In this document: piece after piece, positions 27,965 to 36,940 of the stretch
Layout of the letters: each line of letters opens with the position of its first letter
Position numbering within the stretch: the first letter of the stretch is position 1
Source of the DNA: Pseudoluteimonas sp047602125
GTDB lineage: Bacteria; Pseudomonadota; Gammaproteobacteria; Xanthomonadales; Xanthomonadaceae
Reading direction: 5' to 3'
Length of the DNA: 64,000 nucleotides
NCBI GenBank assembly: GCA_047602125.1
Contig: JASGIB010000001.1
Location: 248,001-312,000, forward strand
The notes under the pieces: model-generated
Databases searched by the model: none
What the model was told of the DNA's origin: nothing
The model's input: the letters and a program-made list of their open reading frames with translations, nothing else
Made by a program: the position numbers and the translations under genes

Positions 27965-28250
27965 TCGCCTCCATGAACCGTGGGCCGGGATTGTAGGCGG
28001 CAACTGGACAGTGCTTCCCCGAGCCCGTAACCTTCACCCATCGTTTCGAGGCCGGAGCCGGCCCGCGGTGCGAAGCCTGCACCCCGCCGCCCCGCCATCC
28101 GCGCAAACCACCGCCATGCCGCCGGCCTTCCCCACGGCCGGGCCTGCACGCGGGTAGTGCGCAAACCGCGATCCGCAACACCGCAATGACCGCCCACGCC
28201 CGTGCGTGCGCTTTTGGCGAGACCGAGTGGCCCGGAGGGGGCCGCCCCGC

Positions 28251-29168
28251 ATGACCGCAGACCCCGCGCAAGACGCGCCCCAGCACAATTCCGAGAACCA
28301 CCCGCAGCAGCGGGCTCCACAGCAGCATGAGATGCCGCTGGCGATGGTGCTCGGCCAGCCGGTGCTGCAGATCCCGCAGGACCTGTACATCCCGCCGGAC
28401 GCGCTGGAAGTCATCCTCGAGGCCTTCGAAGGCCCGCTCGACCTGCTGCTGTACCTGATCCGCCGGCAGAACTTGGACATCCTCGACATCCCGGTGGCGG
28501 AGATCACCCGCCAGTACGTCGATTACATCCAGGCCATGCACGAGATGCGCTTCGAGCTGGCCGCCGAATACCTGGTGATGGCCGCGATCCTGGCCGAGAT
28601 CAAGTCGCGGATGCTGCTGCCGCGCCCGGCCAGCGAGGACGGCGAAGAAGACGATCCGCGCGCCGAGCTGGTCCGCCGCCTGCAGGAATACGAGCGCTTC
28701 AAGAAGGCCGCCGAAGACCTCGACACCCTACCCCGCCAGGATCGCGACACCAGCACCGTCGCCGCCTTCGTCCCCGACCGCGCGACGCTGCGCCTGCCGC
28801 CGCCGGTGGACATCCGCGAGATGCTGCTGGCGCTGCACGAGGTGCTCAAGCGCGCCGACCTGTTCACCCAGCACGCGATCAAGCGCGATGCGCTCAGCGT
28901 GCGCCAGCGCATGGGCGACCTGCTCGCGCGGCTGGCCGACGGCCGCTTCCAGCGCTTCGAATCGCTGTTCGAACCGCGCGAGGGCCGGCTCGGCGTGGTC
29001 GTGACCTTCCTCGCCATCCTCGAACTGGCGAAGGAGCAACTGCTCGACATCGTGCAGGAAGCGCCGGCCGCGCCGATCTACCTGAAGTCGCTGGCCGCGA
29101 ACAACACCAACGAACCGCTGCAGTTCTCCAGCGAGTTCGACGACAGCGATGCCGCGAACGACGAGTGA
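28251..29168 (+). CDS. scpA: Segregation and condensation protein A
   Basis: The kleisin subunit that bridges SMC heads with ScpB, 305 aa. The conserved N-terminal LEAFEGPLDLLLYLIRRQNLDILDIPVAEITRQY and AAEYLVMAAILAEIKSRMLLP are present, with the C-terminal winged helix (VVTFLAILELAKEQLL). The start at 28251 is the first good ATG after a GGAGGGG stretch. The family core starts about 40 residues later, so a start at the ATG near 28331 is also possible. Followed by scpB after a hairpin. Confidence 0.93.
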   Translation: MTADPAQDAPQHNSENHPQQRAPQQHEMPLAMVLGQPVLQIPQDLYIPPDALEVILEAFEGPLDLLLYLIRRQNLDILDIPVAEITRQYVDYIQAMHEMRFELAAEYLVMAAILAEIKSRMLLPRPASEDGEEDDPRAELVRRLQEYERFKKAAEDLDTLPRQDRDTSTVAAFVPDRATLRLPPPVDIREMLLALHEVLKRADLFTQHAIKRDALSVRQRMGDLLARLADGRFQRFESLFEPREGRLGVVVTFLAILELAKEQLLDIVQEAPAAPIYLKSLAANNTNEPLQFSSEFDDSDAANDE

Positions 29169-29172
29169 GCAG

Positions 29173-29253
29173 TCATCCCGAGCCTGGCGAAGGACCTGCT
29201 TTTCCACGCACCGAAACGACAACAACGGGTCCTTCGCCTTTGGCTCGGGATGA
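29173..29253. repeat. Long inverted repeat between scpA and scpB
   Basis: TCATCCCGAGCCTGGCGAAGGACC (29173–29196) is an almost perfect inverse complement of GGGTCCTTCGCCTTTGGCTCGGGATGA (29227–29253), with one small bulge. It fills most of the 95-base gap. This is a REP-like element of the type found across Xanthomonadales genomes; in the mRNA it would form a long stem just before the scpB ribosome site. Confidence 0.8.
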
Positions 29254-29263
29254 CAAAGAAAAC

Positions 29264-30004
29264 ATGGATCAGACCCTCATCACCCGCATCGTCGAAGCCG
29301 CGCTGCTCGCGGCCAGCCAGCCGCTGACGGCCACGCAGCTGCACGCACTGTTCATCGGCGACGCGCTGGACGAACAGGTCGAGGCCGCCGCGATCGACGC
29401 CGCGCTGCGCGAACTGCAGGCCGCCTGTGCCGACCGCGGCGTGGAACTGGTGGAAGTCGCCAGCGGCTGGCGCTTCCAGGTCAAGGCCGACGTGCACCCG
29501 TGGGTAGCGCGGCTGTGGGCCGAGCGCCAGACCAAGTACACCCGCGCCACGCTGGAAACGCTGGCGCTGATCGCCTACCGCCAGCCGATCACCCGCGGCG
29601 AGATCGAGCAGATCCGCGGCGTCGCGGTGAACAGCAACATCATCAAGGCGCTGGAGGAACGCGAGTGGATCCGCGTGGTCGGCCATCGCGACGTGCCCGG
29701 CCGGCCGGAACTGCTCGGCACCACCCGCGGCTTCCTCGATTACTTCGGCCTGCAGCGCCTCGACCAGTTGCCGCCGCTGTCCGAACTGAAGGACTTCGGC
29801 GAACTCGAACCACAGCTCGCGCTGGGCGATGTGGCCATCGCCGCGCCGGCTTCCGGCGATGCCGATTCGAGCATCGATCCCGATTCGAACACCGATTCCA
29901 ACGTCGCGGATGCCGATGCATCCGGCGACATTCCCCAACACGACGATGGCGAGGACGAGGCGGATTCCGCCGGTTCCGCGCCGGAGCATGACGAAAATGA
30001 GTAA
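29264..30004 (+). CDS. scpB: Segregation and condensation protein B
   Basis: The ScpB partner of the SMC complex, 246 aa. Two winged-helix domains are visible: ITRIVEAALLAASQPLTATQLHALF and ALIAYRQPITRGEIEQIRGVAVN, with the family signature GRPELLGTTRGFLDYFGL. The last ~55 residues are a low-complexity acidic tail rich in Asp, Ser and Ala, longer than usual. The start at 29264 is the first ATG of the conserved MDQTLITRIVEAALLAA; further-upstream codons run into the inverted repeat. It overlaps rluB. Confidence 0.95.
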   Translation: MDQTLITRIVEAALLAASQPLTATQLHALFIGDALDEQVEAAAIDAALRELQAACADRGVELVEVASGWRFQVKADVHPWVARLWAERQTKYTRATLETLALIAYRQPITRGEIEQIRGVAVNSNIIKALEEREWIRVVGHRDVPGRPELLGTTRGFLDYFGLQRLDQLPPLSELKDFGELEPQLALGDVAIAAPASGDADSSIDPDSNTDSNVADADASGDIPQHDDGEDEADSAGSAPEHDENE

Positions 30005-31577
30005 TACCCCGAAACGCCCGCTGTCGCTCAAGCGCGACGCAACCCCCGCCGAATCCAGCAAGCTCGAGGAACGCCTGCACAAGGTGCTCGCGCAGGCTGG
30101 GCTCGGTTCGCGCCGCGCGCTGGAACAACGCATCGCCGACGGCATGGTCAAGGTCAACGGCGAGGTCGCGCGCACCGGCATGAGCGTGAAGAGCGGCGAC
30201 AAGGTCGAACTCGACGGCCGCAGCTTCGTCGCCAGCGCGCTGACCGAACCGGCCCGCGTGCTGATGTACAACAAGCCGGAGGGCGAAGTGACCACCCGCG
30301 AGGATCCCGAGGGCCGGCCGACGATCTTCGACACCCTGCCCGTGCTCAAGGGCGCGCGCTGGATCGCCATCGGCCGCCTCGACATCAACACCACCGGCCT
30401 GCTGCTGCTCACCACCGACGGCGAGCTGGCCAACGCGATGATGCATCCCTCGCGCGAAGTCGAGCGCGAATACGTCTGCCGCGTGCGTGCGCCCGAAGGC
30501 GAGGACACGGTGTCCGACAAGATCGTCGATCGCCTCGCCCGCGGCGTCGCGCTCGAGGACGGCCCGGCCAAGTTCGATGCGATCGAACGCATCGGCGGCA
30601 ACGAAGACGGTTCCCACGACTGGTTCCGCGTGCTGCTCAAGGAAGGCCGCAACCGCGAAGTGCGCCGGCTGTGGGAATCGCAGGGCTGCCAGGTCTCGCG
30701 GCTGAAGCGCTCGCGCTATGGCAGCGTCGAACTGCCCGCGCCCCTGCTGCGCGGCCAGGCGCAGGAACTGTCGGCCGAACGCGTGGAAACGCTGCGGCGC
30801 GAATTCGACCTTGAACAGGGGCCGCCGCCGGCGCTGACCCTGCAGCCGGTGGTCGGCCAGCGCCGGGCGACCAAGTCCACCGTGCATGTCGGCAACGAAC
30901 GCCGCGCGCAGGGCTACGTCAACGGCCACAATTCCGCCGACGAAGGCCGCGAACTGCGCCGCTTCGACCACGTGCGCGAGGACCGCGGCCGTCGCGGCCC
31001 ACGCAAGCCGCATGGCGGGCTGACCGTCAGCGGCGAGCAGGCGGCGAAGCAGTCGCAGAAGCCGTTCAAGCAGCGCAAGGACAAGCATTCGCGCGCGCTG
31101 CCCGAAGGCAATCCCGCCGCGTTCCGCAGCTGGTATGTGCCCGATGGCGTCGATACCGGCCCCAGCGGCCACCGCAATGCCGGCGAACGCACGCCGAAGA
31201 AGCGTTTCGGCGGCAACAAGCCGCAACGCGCGCCGGGCAATGGATTCGGCGGCGACCAGCAACGCGGCCCGCGCCGCGAAGGCGGTTTCGGCGGCCAGCC
31301 GGGACAAGGCCCGCGCCAGGGGCAAGGCCAGGGACAGCGCAAGTCGCATCCCTACGGGCATCCCGGCAATGCGCCGAGCTTCCCGTCCGACCATGCGCAC
31401 GGCGGCGGCTTCAATCCCTACGGCACCCACGGCGACCAGAAGCGTCCGCGCGGCCCGCGTCCCGCTGGTCCGCGTCCGGGCGGCAATCGTCCGTTCAATG
31501 CCAATGGCCCGCGCGGTCCGCGTCCGGGCGGCAACCGCGGCCCGCGTGGCGGCGGCAGCCACGGCGGCCAGCGCTGA
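29997..31577 (+). CDS. rluB: 23S rRNA pseudouridine synthase (RluB-like) with long Gly/Arg/Pro tail
   Basis: A RsuA/RluB-family pseudouridine synthase expected to modify U2605 of 23S rRNA. Residues about 20–65 are an S4 RNA-binding domain (EERLHKVLAQAGLGSRRALEQRI). The catalytic domain has GRLDINTTGLLLLTTDG with the catalytic Asp, and KEGRNREVRRLWESQG. From about residue 290 on there is a ~230-residue basic low-complexity tail rich in Gly, Arg, Asn, Pro and Gln. The 526-aa length is far above the ~290 of E. coli RluB because of this tail. The start at 29997 (MSNTPKRP) is favoured over 29988 by spacing from a GGAG. Confidence 0.93.
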   Translation: MSNTPKRPLSLKRDATPAESSKLEERLHKVLAQAGLGSRRALEQRIADGMVKVNGEVARTGMSVKSGDKVELDGRSFVASALTEPARVLMYNKPEGEVTTREDPEGRPTIFDTLPVLKGARWIAIGRLDINTTGLLLLTTDGELANAMMHPSREVEREYVCRVRAPEGEDTVSDKIVDRLARGVALEDGPAKFDAIERIGGNEDGSHDWFRVLLKEGRNREVRRLWESQGCQVSRLKRSRYGSVELPAPLLRGQAQELSAERVETLRREFDLEQGPPPALTLQPVVGQRRATKSTVHVGNERRAQGYVNGHNSADEGRELRRFDHVREDRGRRGPRKPHGGLTVSGEQAAKQSQKPFKQRKDKHSRALPEGNPAAFRSWYVPDGVDTGPSGHRNAGERTPKKRFGGNKPQRAPGNGFGGDQQRGPRREGGFGGQPGQGPRQGQGQGQRKSHPYGHPGNAPSFPSDHAHGGGFNPYGTHGDQKRPRGPRPAGPRPGGNRPFNANGPRGPRPGGNRGPRGGGSHGGQR

Positions 31578-31668
31578 GGTCGTGATCGGCGCATAGCGCC
31601 GATCGCGCTTCACTTCCGCCACACGGTTCCGCCGCAATCCGCCCACTCGCCGCCGGCACGCTGCCGGC

Positions 31669-32781
31669 ATGCAGGAACACTGGGACCTGGTCGTCGTCGG
31701 CGCGAGTTTCGCCGGCGCGGCGTGCGCGCTGGCGGCGCGCGAATACGGGCTGCGCACCTGCGTGCTGGAACGCAAGCGCGACCCCGGCATCAAATTGCAC
31801 ACCACCGGCATCATCGTGCGCGAAGCCGCCGAAGGCACCTGGCTTTCGCGGCTGCCGCCGCATTTAGTGCACCGCGTCGAAGGCGTGCGCCTGCATGCGC
31901 CGAACCTGCGCTGCATGCGCCTGTCGCGGCCGGACTACTACTTCCTCGCCACCGACACGCCCGGCGTGATGCGCTGGCTCGCCGGCGAACTCCGCGAGGC
32001 CGGGGTCGAACTGCGCCTGGCCACGCCGTTCCAGCACGCCGAACGCGATGGCGATGGCTGGAACGTGCGCGGCGCGGGCCGCGCGCGTTTCCTCGTCGGC
32101 GCAGACGGCGCGAAATCGCGCGTCGCCGAACGCGCGGGACTCGGCCGCGTCCGCGATTTCCTGTATGGCGTGGAACACGAATACGACGGACTGCGGCTGG
32201 AGCGCGCCGATGCCCTGCACTGCTTCCTGTCGAAGCGCTTCGCGCCGGGCTACATCGGCTGGGCCTTGCAGGCGCCGAGCGGCGTGCAGGTCGGGCTGGC
32301 GGCGCGGTATCGCGGCACGCATGCGCCGATGCCGGACGCGGATGCCTTCCTGCGCCACGTCGCGCCGGTGATCGGCATCGATGCAGGCCGCAGGCCGGAT
32401 GCGATCCGCGCGGGCCTCGTGCCCTGTGGAGGGCCGATCGACCGCATCGCCGCGGACGGCGTCATCCTGACCGGCGATGCCGCCGGCATCGTCTCGCCGC
32501 TCACCGCCGACGGCATCCATTCGGCGTGGCGGCACGGCTGGGCCACGGGCGAAGCCATCGCCCGCCACCTGCGCCACGGCGGGCCGCCGCCGGAACAGAT
32601 CTCGCGGCAAGCCATGCCGCGTTACCGGACGAAGCGGTTGCTGCGAAAAGCCTTCGACGCATGGCAGACGGATTGGCCGTTCGACCTGCTGGTCGGCACG
32701 CCGCCGCTGCGCTGGGCGGCCGAACGCGTCTATTTCAACCGCAGGCGCGGCACCGGAACGCGGGTCAGCGCTCGAGGCTGA
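31669..32781 (+). CDS. FAD-dependent oxidoreductase (geranylgeranyl-reductase-like)
   Basis: A 370-aa flavoprotein. The N-terminus WDLVVVGASFAGAACALAAREYG is a dinucleotide-binding fold for FAD, and GVILTGDAAGIVSPLTADGI is the second FAD motif of the PHBH/geranylgeranyl-reductase superfamily. The C-terminus is arginine-rich. No membrane anchor is visible. Substrate is unknown; relatives reduce isoprenoid chains or hydroxylate aromatics. Its last 17 bases overlap the convergent omega-amidase gene, so the two cannot be fully transcribed at once without antisense. Confidence 0.85.
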   Translation: MQEHWDLVVVGASFAGAACALAAREYGLRTCVLERKRDPGIKLHTTGIIVREAAEGTWLSRLPPHLVHRVEGVRLHAPNLRCMRLSRPDYYFLATDTPGVMRWLAGELREAGVELRLATPFQHAERDGDGWNVRGAGRARFLVGADGAKSRVAERAGLGRVRDFLYGVEHEYDGLRLERADALHCFLSKRFAPGYIGWALQAPSGVQVGLAARYRGTHAPMPDADAFLRHVAPVIGIDAGRRPDAIRAGLVPCGGPIDRIAADGVILTGDAAGIVSPLTADGIHSAWRHGWATGEAIARHLRHGGPPPEQISRQAMPRYRTKRLLRKAFDAWQTDWPFDLLVGTPPLRWAAERVYFNRRRGTGTRVSARG

Positions 32782-33565
32782 AGCGGTCGCCGTCGAGCAT
32801 CGCCGGGAATTTCGCCCGGTGCTCGATCAATGGCGCGGCCTGCAACAGCATGGTCGACACCACTTCCTCGTCGGCCGCTTCGCTCAGCGGATGGCCGAGG
32901 AAATCGATGGCCGCGCTGTCGCCGCCGTAGTGCAGGCCGTTGCCGTCGGTGCCGACGCGGTTGACGCCGACCACGTAGCACAGGTTCTCGATGGCGCGCG
33001 CGCGCAGCAGCGTTTTCCACGGATACGCGCGCGCCGACGGCCAGTTGGCGACGTACAGCGCAAGGTCGTAATCCGGCAGTCCCGGGCGTTCGACGTCGAA
33101 ACGGTTGCGCGAGAACACCGGGAAGCGCAGGTCATAGCAGACCTGCAGCAGGATCCGCCAGCCGCGCCATTCCACGCTGACCCGGTCGTGGCCGGCGGCA
33201 TAGCGTTCGTGTTCCTTCGCGAACGAGAACAGGTGGCGCTTGTCGTAGTGCGCGAGGTTGCCGTCCGGCGTGGCGAACAGCATGCGGTTGAACACGCCGG
33301 CTTCTGCGCGCAACTGCACGCTGCCGGCGACCGCGGCATCGAGTTTCGAAGCCTGTTCGCGCATCCAGGCGACGGTCGGGCCGTCCATGGTTTCGGCGCT
33401 GCCGATGGCCTCGTTCGAGAAGCCGCTGGTGAAGGTTTCCGGCAGCACCACCAGGTCGGTGATGCCGTGCAGCGGTGCGATCAGCTCGCCGTAATACGCG
33501 CGGTTGCCGGCCGGATCGTGCCAGCGGGTTTCGCCCTGGACCAACGAAACGCGGAGGTTATGCAT
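32765..33565 (-). CDS. Omega-amidase / nitrilase-superfamily hydrolase (YafV-like)
   Basis: A 266-aa carbon-nitrogen hydrolase with the Glu-Lys-Cys triad: Glu in DLVVLPETFTSGFS, Lys in HYDKRHLFSF, Cys in ILLQVCYDLRFPVFSR. YafV-type enzymes hydrolyse alpha-ketoglutaramate or ketosuccinamate left by transaminases. The gene downstream of a KAT-III-like aminotransferase fits a methionine-salvage or glutamine-transaminase pair. The start at 33565 (MHNLRVSLVQGETRW) matches the family N-terminus and overlaps the upstream small gene by 8 bases. Confidence 0.93.
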   Translation of the reverse strand: MHNLRVSLVQGETRWHDPAGNRAYYGELIAPLHGITDLVVLPETFTSGFSNEAIGSAETMDGPTVAWMREQASKLDAAVAGSVQLRAEAGVFNRMLFATPDGNLAHYDKRHLFSFAKEHERYAAGHDRVSVEWRGWRILLQVCYDLRFPVFSRNRFDVERPGLPDYDLALYVANWPSARAYPWKTLLRARAIENLCYVVGVNRVGTDGNGLHYGGDSAAIDFLGHPLSEAADEEVVSTMLLQAAPLIEHRAKFPAMLDGDRFSLER

Positions 33566-33899
33566 CGGAATCGTCGCCTGCATCGTATGGAACAAACGAA
33601 ATGTCGTATCCGAACGGTTTTTCGCGTGGAGGATCTTCCGGCTCCGTATCGTATACCTCGACTTTCCCGCTCACCGAGAAGCCTATTTTCTCGCCCACGA
33701 ACCGGATCATGTCCACGGCTTCATCCACATCGGTCGCCCACCCCTTCATCGCCATCACTGCGGGGCCGGGCCGGCATTCGAATCCCTCTGCCATTTCCCT
33801 GGAAACACCATCGGCGACGATGGTGAAATGTTTGTATGGCGTACTGATGCGTCCATAGCGCAGCTTCAACTTCCAGTCTTTCTCTTCCGACGCATCCAT
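33558..33899 (-). CDS. Conserved hypothetical protein
   Basis: A 113-aa protein, MDASEEKDWKLKLRYGRISTPYKHFT..., acidic at the C-terminus, with no signal peptide or membrane span. I do not recognise the family. It is squeezed between the aminotransferase and omega-amidase genes with one-base and eight-base overlaps, so it is probably co-translated with them, and its composition is a little less GC-rich than theirs. A domain of mixed alpha/beta character (VDEAVDMIRFVGEKIGFSVSGKVEVYD) is likely. Confidence 0.78.
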   Translation of the reverse strand: MDASEEKDWKLKLRYGRISTPYKHFTIVADGVSREMAEGFECRPGPAVMAMKGWATDVDEAVDMIRFVGEKIGFSVSGKVEVYDTEPEDPPREKPFGYDISFVPYDAGDDSDA

Positions 33900-35068
33900 C
33901 ACAATTTTCGCAAGCGTTCGATCGCCGCATCCAGCGTCGCCTCGTTCTTGGCGAAGCACAGGCGCACCAGGCGCTGCCCGGGCGGCGGGATTTCGTAGAA
34001 CGGCGACAGCGGGATCGCGGTGACGCCCTTCTCGATCGTCAGCCAGCGGCAGAACGCCACGTCGTCGAGGTCGCTGACCGCGGAGTAATCGACCAGCTGG
34101 AAATACCCGCCCGGCACCGGCAGCGGCTCGAGCTTCGTCGACGACAACTGCTCGCGGAAACGGTCGCGCTTGGCTTCGTAGAACGCGCCCAGTTGTTCGT
34201 AGTGCCCCGGTTCCTGCGCGATCATCTCGGCGAAGGCGTGCTGCGCCGGGTTGAAGGTGCAGAACACGTTGTACTGGTGGACCTTGCGGAATTCCGCGGA
34301 CAGCGCCGGCGGCGCGATGCAGTAGCCGACCTTCCAGCCTGTGCAGTGGTAGGTCTTGCCGAAACTCGAGACCACGAACGCGCGCTCGCGCAATTCCGGG
34401 TAACGCAGCGCCGATTCGTGGCGCGCGCCGTCGAACACGATGTGCTCGTAGACCTCGTCGCTGAGCAGGAAGATGCCGGTTCCGCGAAGGATCGCCGCGA
34501 CCTCGCGCATGTCGTCGGACGACAGCATCGCGCCCGACGGATTGTGCGGGCTGTTGATCATCAGCATCCGCGTCCTCGGGGTGATCGCCGCGCGCACCGC
34601 GTTCCAGTCCGGCGCGAACGTGGCCGGATCCAGCGCGACGTGCACGGCCTTCGCCCCGGCGAGATCGATCGCCGGCTCGTAGCAGTCGTAGCAGGGATCG
34701 AGCACGATCACTTCGTCGCCGGCGCGCACCACCGCGTGGATGGCGTCGAAGATCGCCTCGGTCGCGCCGCTGGTGACGGTGATTTCGGCGTCGGCGTCCG
34801 GCTCCCAGCCGTACACGCGTTCGGTCTTGGCGGCAATGGCCTGCCGCAGCGCGGGAATGCCGGTCATCATCGCGTACTGGTTGTGGCCGGCGCGCATCGC
34901 GCGTTCCAGCGCCTCCACCAACCGCGCGGGCACCGGGAAATCCGGAAAGCCCTGGCCGAGGTTGACCGCGCCGTGTTCGGCGGCCAGTTGCGACATCACG
35001 GTGAAGATGGTGGTACCGACCTTCGGCAGCTTGGTTCCGGGGGCCGGGAAAACGGTGGGGTCGGTCAT
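33899..35068 (-). CDS. Pyridoxal-phosphate aminotransferase (methionine/glutamine aminotransferase, YbdL-like)
   Basis: A 389-aa class I fold-type I aminotransferase. It has VNLGQGFPDFPVP, QYAMMTGIPALRQAIA, INSPHNPSGAM and the PLP lysine in SSFGKTYHCTGWKVGY, all typical of the KAT III/YbdL group that uses methionine and glutamine. With the omega-amidase that follows, this forms the glutamine-transaminase–omega-amidase pair. The start at 35068 (MTDPTVFPAPGTKLPKVGTTIF) matches the family. It is divergent from the DUF3293 gene, and the 56-base gap must hold both promoters. Confidence 0.94.
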   Translation of the reverse strand: MTDPTVFPAPGTKLPKVGTTIFTVMSQLAAEHGAVNLGQGFPDFPVPARLVEALERAMRAGHNQYAMMTGIPALRQAIAAKTERVYGWEPDADAEITVTSGATEAIFDAIHAVVRAGDEVIVLDPCYDCYEPAIDLAGAKAVHVALDPATFAPDWNAVRAAITPRTRMLMINSPHNPSGAMLSSDDMREVAAILRGTGIFLLSDEVYEHIVFDGARHESALRYPELRERAFVVSSFGKTYHCTGWKVGYCIAPPALSAEFRKVHQYNVFCTFNPAQHAFAEMIAQEPGHYEQLGAFYEAKRDRFREQLSSTKLEPLPVPGGYFQLVDYSAVSDLDDVAFCRWLTIEKGVTAIPLSPFYEIPPPGQRLVRLCFAKNEATLDAAIERLRKL

Positions 35069-35124
35069 CGGTGGGGAGTGGCTACAATGAGCCTCTTTTT
35101 TAGCACGATTGCCCGGCCGCTCCC

Positions 35125-35610
35125 GTGACCCCGCGCGACCCAGACGACGCCGTGCTCGAGTTGATGCATGCCTACCTGGATGCGGAGTATCGCTGGGCGC
35201 ACGGCGGCGAATGGCCATTGCTGGCGATCGGATACCCGGCGCCGGACCTCGAAGCCGCATACCCGGAGGCCGGCGCATTCGGACTGCTTTCGGCGTGGAA
35301 CCCGCATTCGGTGGAACGCCCCGAGGAAACCAACCGCGCCGCCGACGCCGCCCTGCATATCGCCCTGCGCGACAGCGGCGCGCGATTCCTGCCCGGCATC
35401 TCCTCGGCGCGGAACCGCAGCTGGCGCGAACCCAGTTGGGTGGCCATCGACCTGCCGCTGGCGCAGCTCGATGCGCTTTCGCGCCGGTTCGGCCAGCTGG
35501 GCACCTTGTATTGCCATCGCGGCGCGGCGTTCCGCCTGCGCATGTACGCCGACCGCCCCGCAACGGTCGACGACAGCCTTCCCGTCGACTGGATGACGGC
35601 CAACGGCTGA
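35125..35610 (+). CDS. DUF3293 domain protein
   Basis: A 161-aa protein of the DUF3293 family (Pfam PF11697), with WPLLAIGYPAPDLEAAYPE, the ISAWNPHS-like LLSAWNPHSVERPEETN and FRLRMYADRPAT. Function is unknown and no membrane span is seen. It begins with GTG. Its stop overlaps the ccmA start in TGATG, so it is the first gene of the cytochrome c maturation operon here and may be co-translated with CcmA. Confidence 0.85.
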   Translation: MTPRDPDDAVLELMHAYLDAEYRWAHGGEWPLLAIGYPAPDLEAAYPEAGAFGLLSAWNPHSVERPEETNRAADAALHIALRDSGARFLPGISSARNRSWREPSWVAIDLPLAQLDALSRRFGQLGTLYCHRGAAFRLRMYADRPATVDDSLPVDWMTANG

Positions 35611-36254
35611 TGCCCGCGCCTTCCGCCAATCCCGCGCTGCTGTCCGTGCGCGGCCTCGCCTTCGCCCGCAACGAACAGCCGGTGTTCGGCCCGTTGGCGT
35701 TCGAGGTAGAACCGGGCGAGGCCTTGCTCGTCCAGGGCGGCAACGGCGCCGGCAAGACCACGTTGTTGCGCGTGCTGGCCGGCCTGCTGCGCGCCGACGC
35801 GGGCGAAGTGCGCATCGCCGACGTGGAAGCCGACCACCGCACGCGCAGCCATCATGTTGCCTACCTCAGCCATCTGCCGGCGTTGAAGGCCGATCTTTCC
35901 GCTGGACAGAACCTGCAATTCCTCTGCGGCCTGCATGGTTCGCGCGAGGGACGCGGCATCGAGGCGGCATTGGCGCGGGTCGGCCTCGCCGGCTACGGCG
36001 ATGCGCTGGCGCGGCAGCTTTCCGCCGGGCAGAAGAAGCGCCTGTCGCTGGCGCGGCTGTGGCTGTCGCCAGCGCCGCTGTGGCTGCTGGACGAGCCCTA
36101 CGCCAACCTTGACCTCGATGGCATCGCGCTGGTGAATGCGTTGGTCAGCGAACATCTCGCTGAAGGCGGCGCGACGCTGGTCACCACCCACGGCGCCTAT
36201 GCCGCGCCGCCGGTGCGCACCAAATTGCTGGAATTGGCGGGGATTCGCGCATGA
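35610..36254 (+). CDS. ccmA: Heme exporter ATP-binding protein CcmA
   Basis: ATPase of the CcmABCD complex, which releases heme-loaded CcmE for cytochrome c maturation. The 214-aa protein has Walker A QGGNGAGKTTLLRVLAGL, signature QLSAGQKKRLSLARL and Walker B LWLLDEPYANLD. It starts in the stop of DUF3293 and overlaps ccmB by four bases. The whole ccm cluster follows in the standard order A-B-C-D-E-F-G-H-I. Confidence 0.95.
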   Translation: MPAPSANPALLSVRGLAFARNEQPVFGPLAFEVEPGEALLVQGGNGAGKTTLLRVLAGLLRADAGEVRIADVEADHRTRSHHVAYLSHLPALKADLSAGQNLQFLCGLHGSREGRGIEAALARVGLAGYGDALARQLSAGQKKRLSLARLWLSPAPLWLLDEPYANLDLDGIALVNALVSEHLAEGGATLVTTHGAYAAPPVRTKLLELAGIRA

Positions 36255-36934
36255 GCGCGCCCGGCCTCCGCGCCAGCGCTTCCGCCCTGCTCGCGCGCGA
36301 CCTGCGCCTGGTCTGGCGGCGTCGTGGCGATGCGCTGCAGCCGGCGCTGTTCGCGCTGCTGGTGGTGGTGCTGTTCGCACTGGCGGCGGGCGGCGAACGC
36401 GAGGCGCTGGCCCGTCACGCTGCAGCGGTGCTGTGGCTGGCGGTGCTGCTGGCCGGCCTGCTCGCGCTGGACAGCCTGTTCCGCGGCGATGCCGAAGACG
36501 GTTCGCTCGAACAATGGCTGCTGGCGCCGGTGCCGCTGCCGTGGCTGGTGCTGGTGCGTGTGTCCGGCCACTGGCTGGCGACGTCGTTGCCGCTGCTGCT
36601 CGCGGTGCCGTTCCTCGGCGAACTGCTGTTCATGCCGCACGCGCAGTTGCCGGTGCTGATGCTGTCGCTGCTGCTCGGCACGCCGCTGCTGGGCCTGCTC
36701 GGCGCGGTGGTCGCCGCGCTGACCGTGGGCATGCGCCGCGCCGGCATCCTGGTCGCGCTGCTGGCGTTGCCGCTGTACGTGCCGGTGCTGGTGTTCGGCG
36801 CGGGCAGCGTGGCCGCCTCCGCGCAGGGGCTGGACGCGGGCGGTGCGCTGCTTTTGCTGGGCGCAGGGCTGGCCGCGGCGCTGGTCCTGGCGCCCTTGGC
36901 GGCGGCGGCGGCGCTGCGTATCGCCCATAATTAG
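36251..36934 (+). CDS. ccmB: Heme exporter membrane protein CcmB
   Basis: A 227-aa inner-membrane partner of CcmA with six predicted transmembrane segments. It has the CcmB pattern LLARDLRLVWRRRGDALQPALFALLVVVLFA, LDSLFRGDAEDGSLEQWLLAPVPLPWLVLVRV and LPLYVPVLVFGAGSV. ATGA overlap with ccmA. ccmC starts six bases after its stop. Confidence 0.95.
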   Translation: MSAPGLRASASALLARDLRLVWRRRGDALQPALFALLVVVLFALAAGGEREALARHAAAVLWLAVLLAGLLALDSLFRGDAEDGSLEQWLLAPVPLPWLVLVRVSGHWLATSLPLLLAVPFLGELLFMPHAQLPVLMLSLLLGTPLLGLLGAVVAALTVGMRRAGILVALLALPLYVPVLVFGAGSVAASAQGLDAGGALLLLGAGLAAALVLAPLAAAAALRIAHN

Positions 36935-36940
36935 CACCGC

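Noticed and set aside
27965..28250. Possible small RNA (6S-like) between yciI and scpA
   Set aside because: Some GC-rich complementarity is visible, but no conserved 6S or other RNA motif can be recognised by eye.
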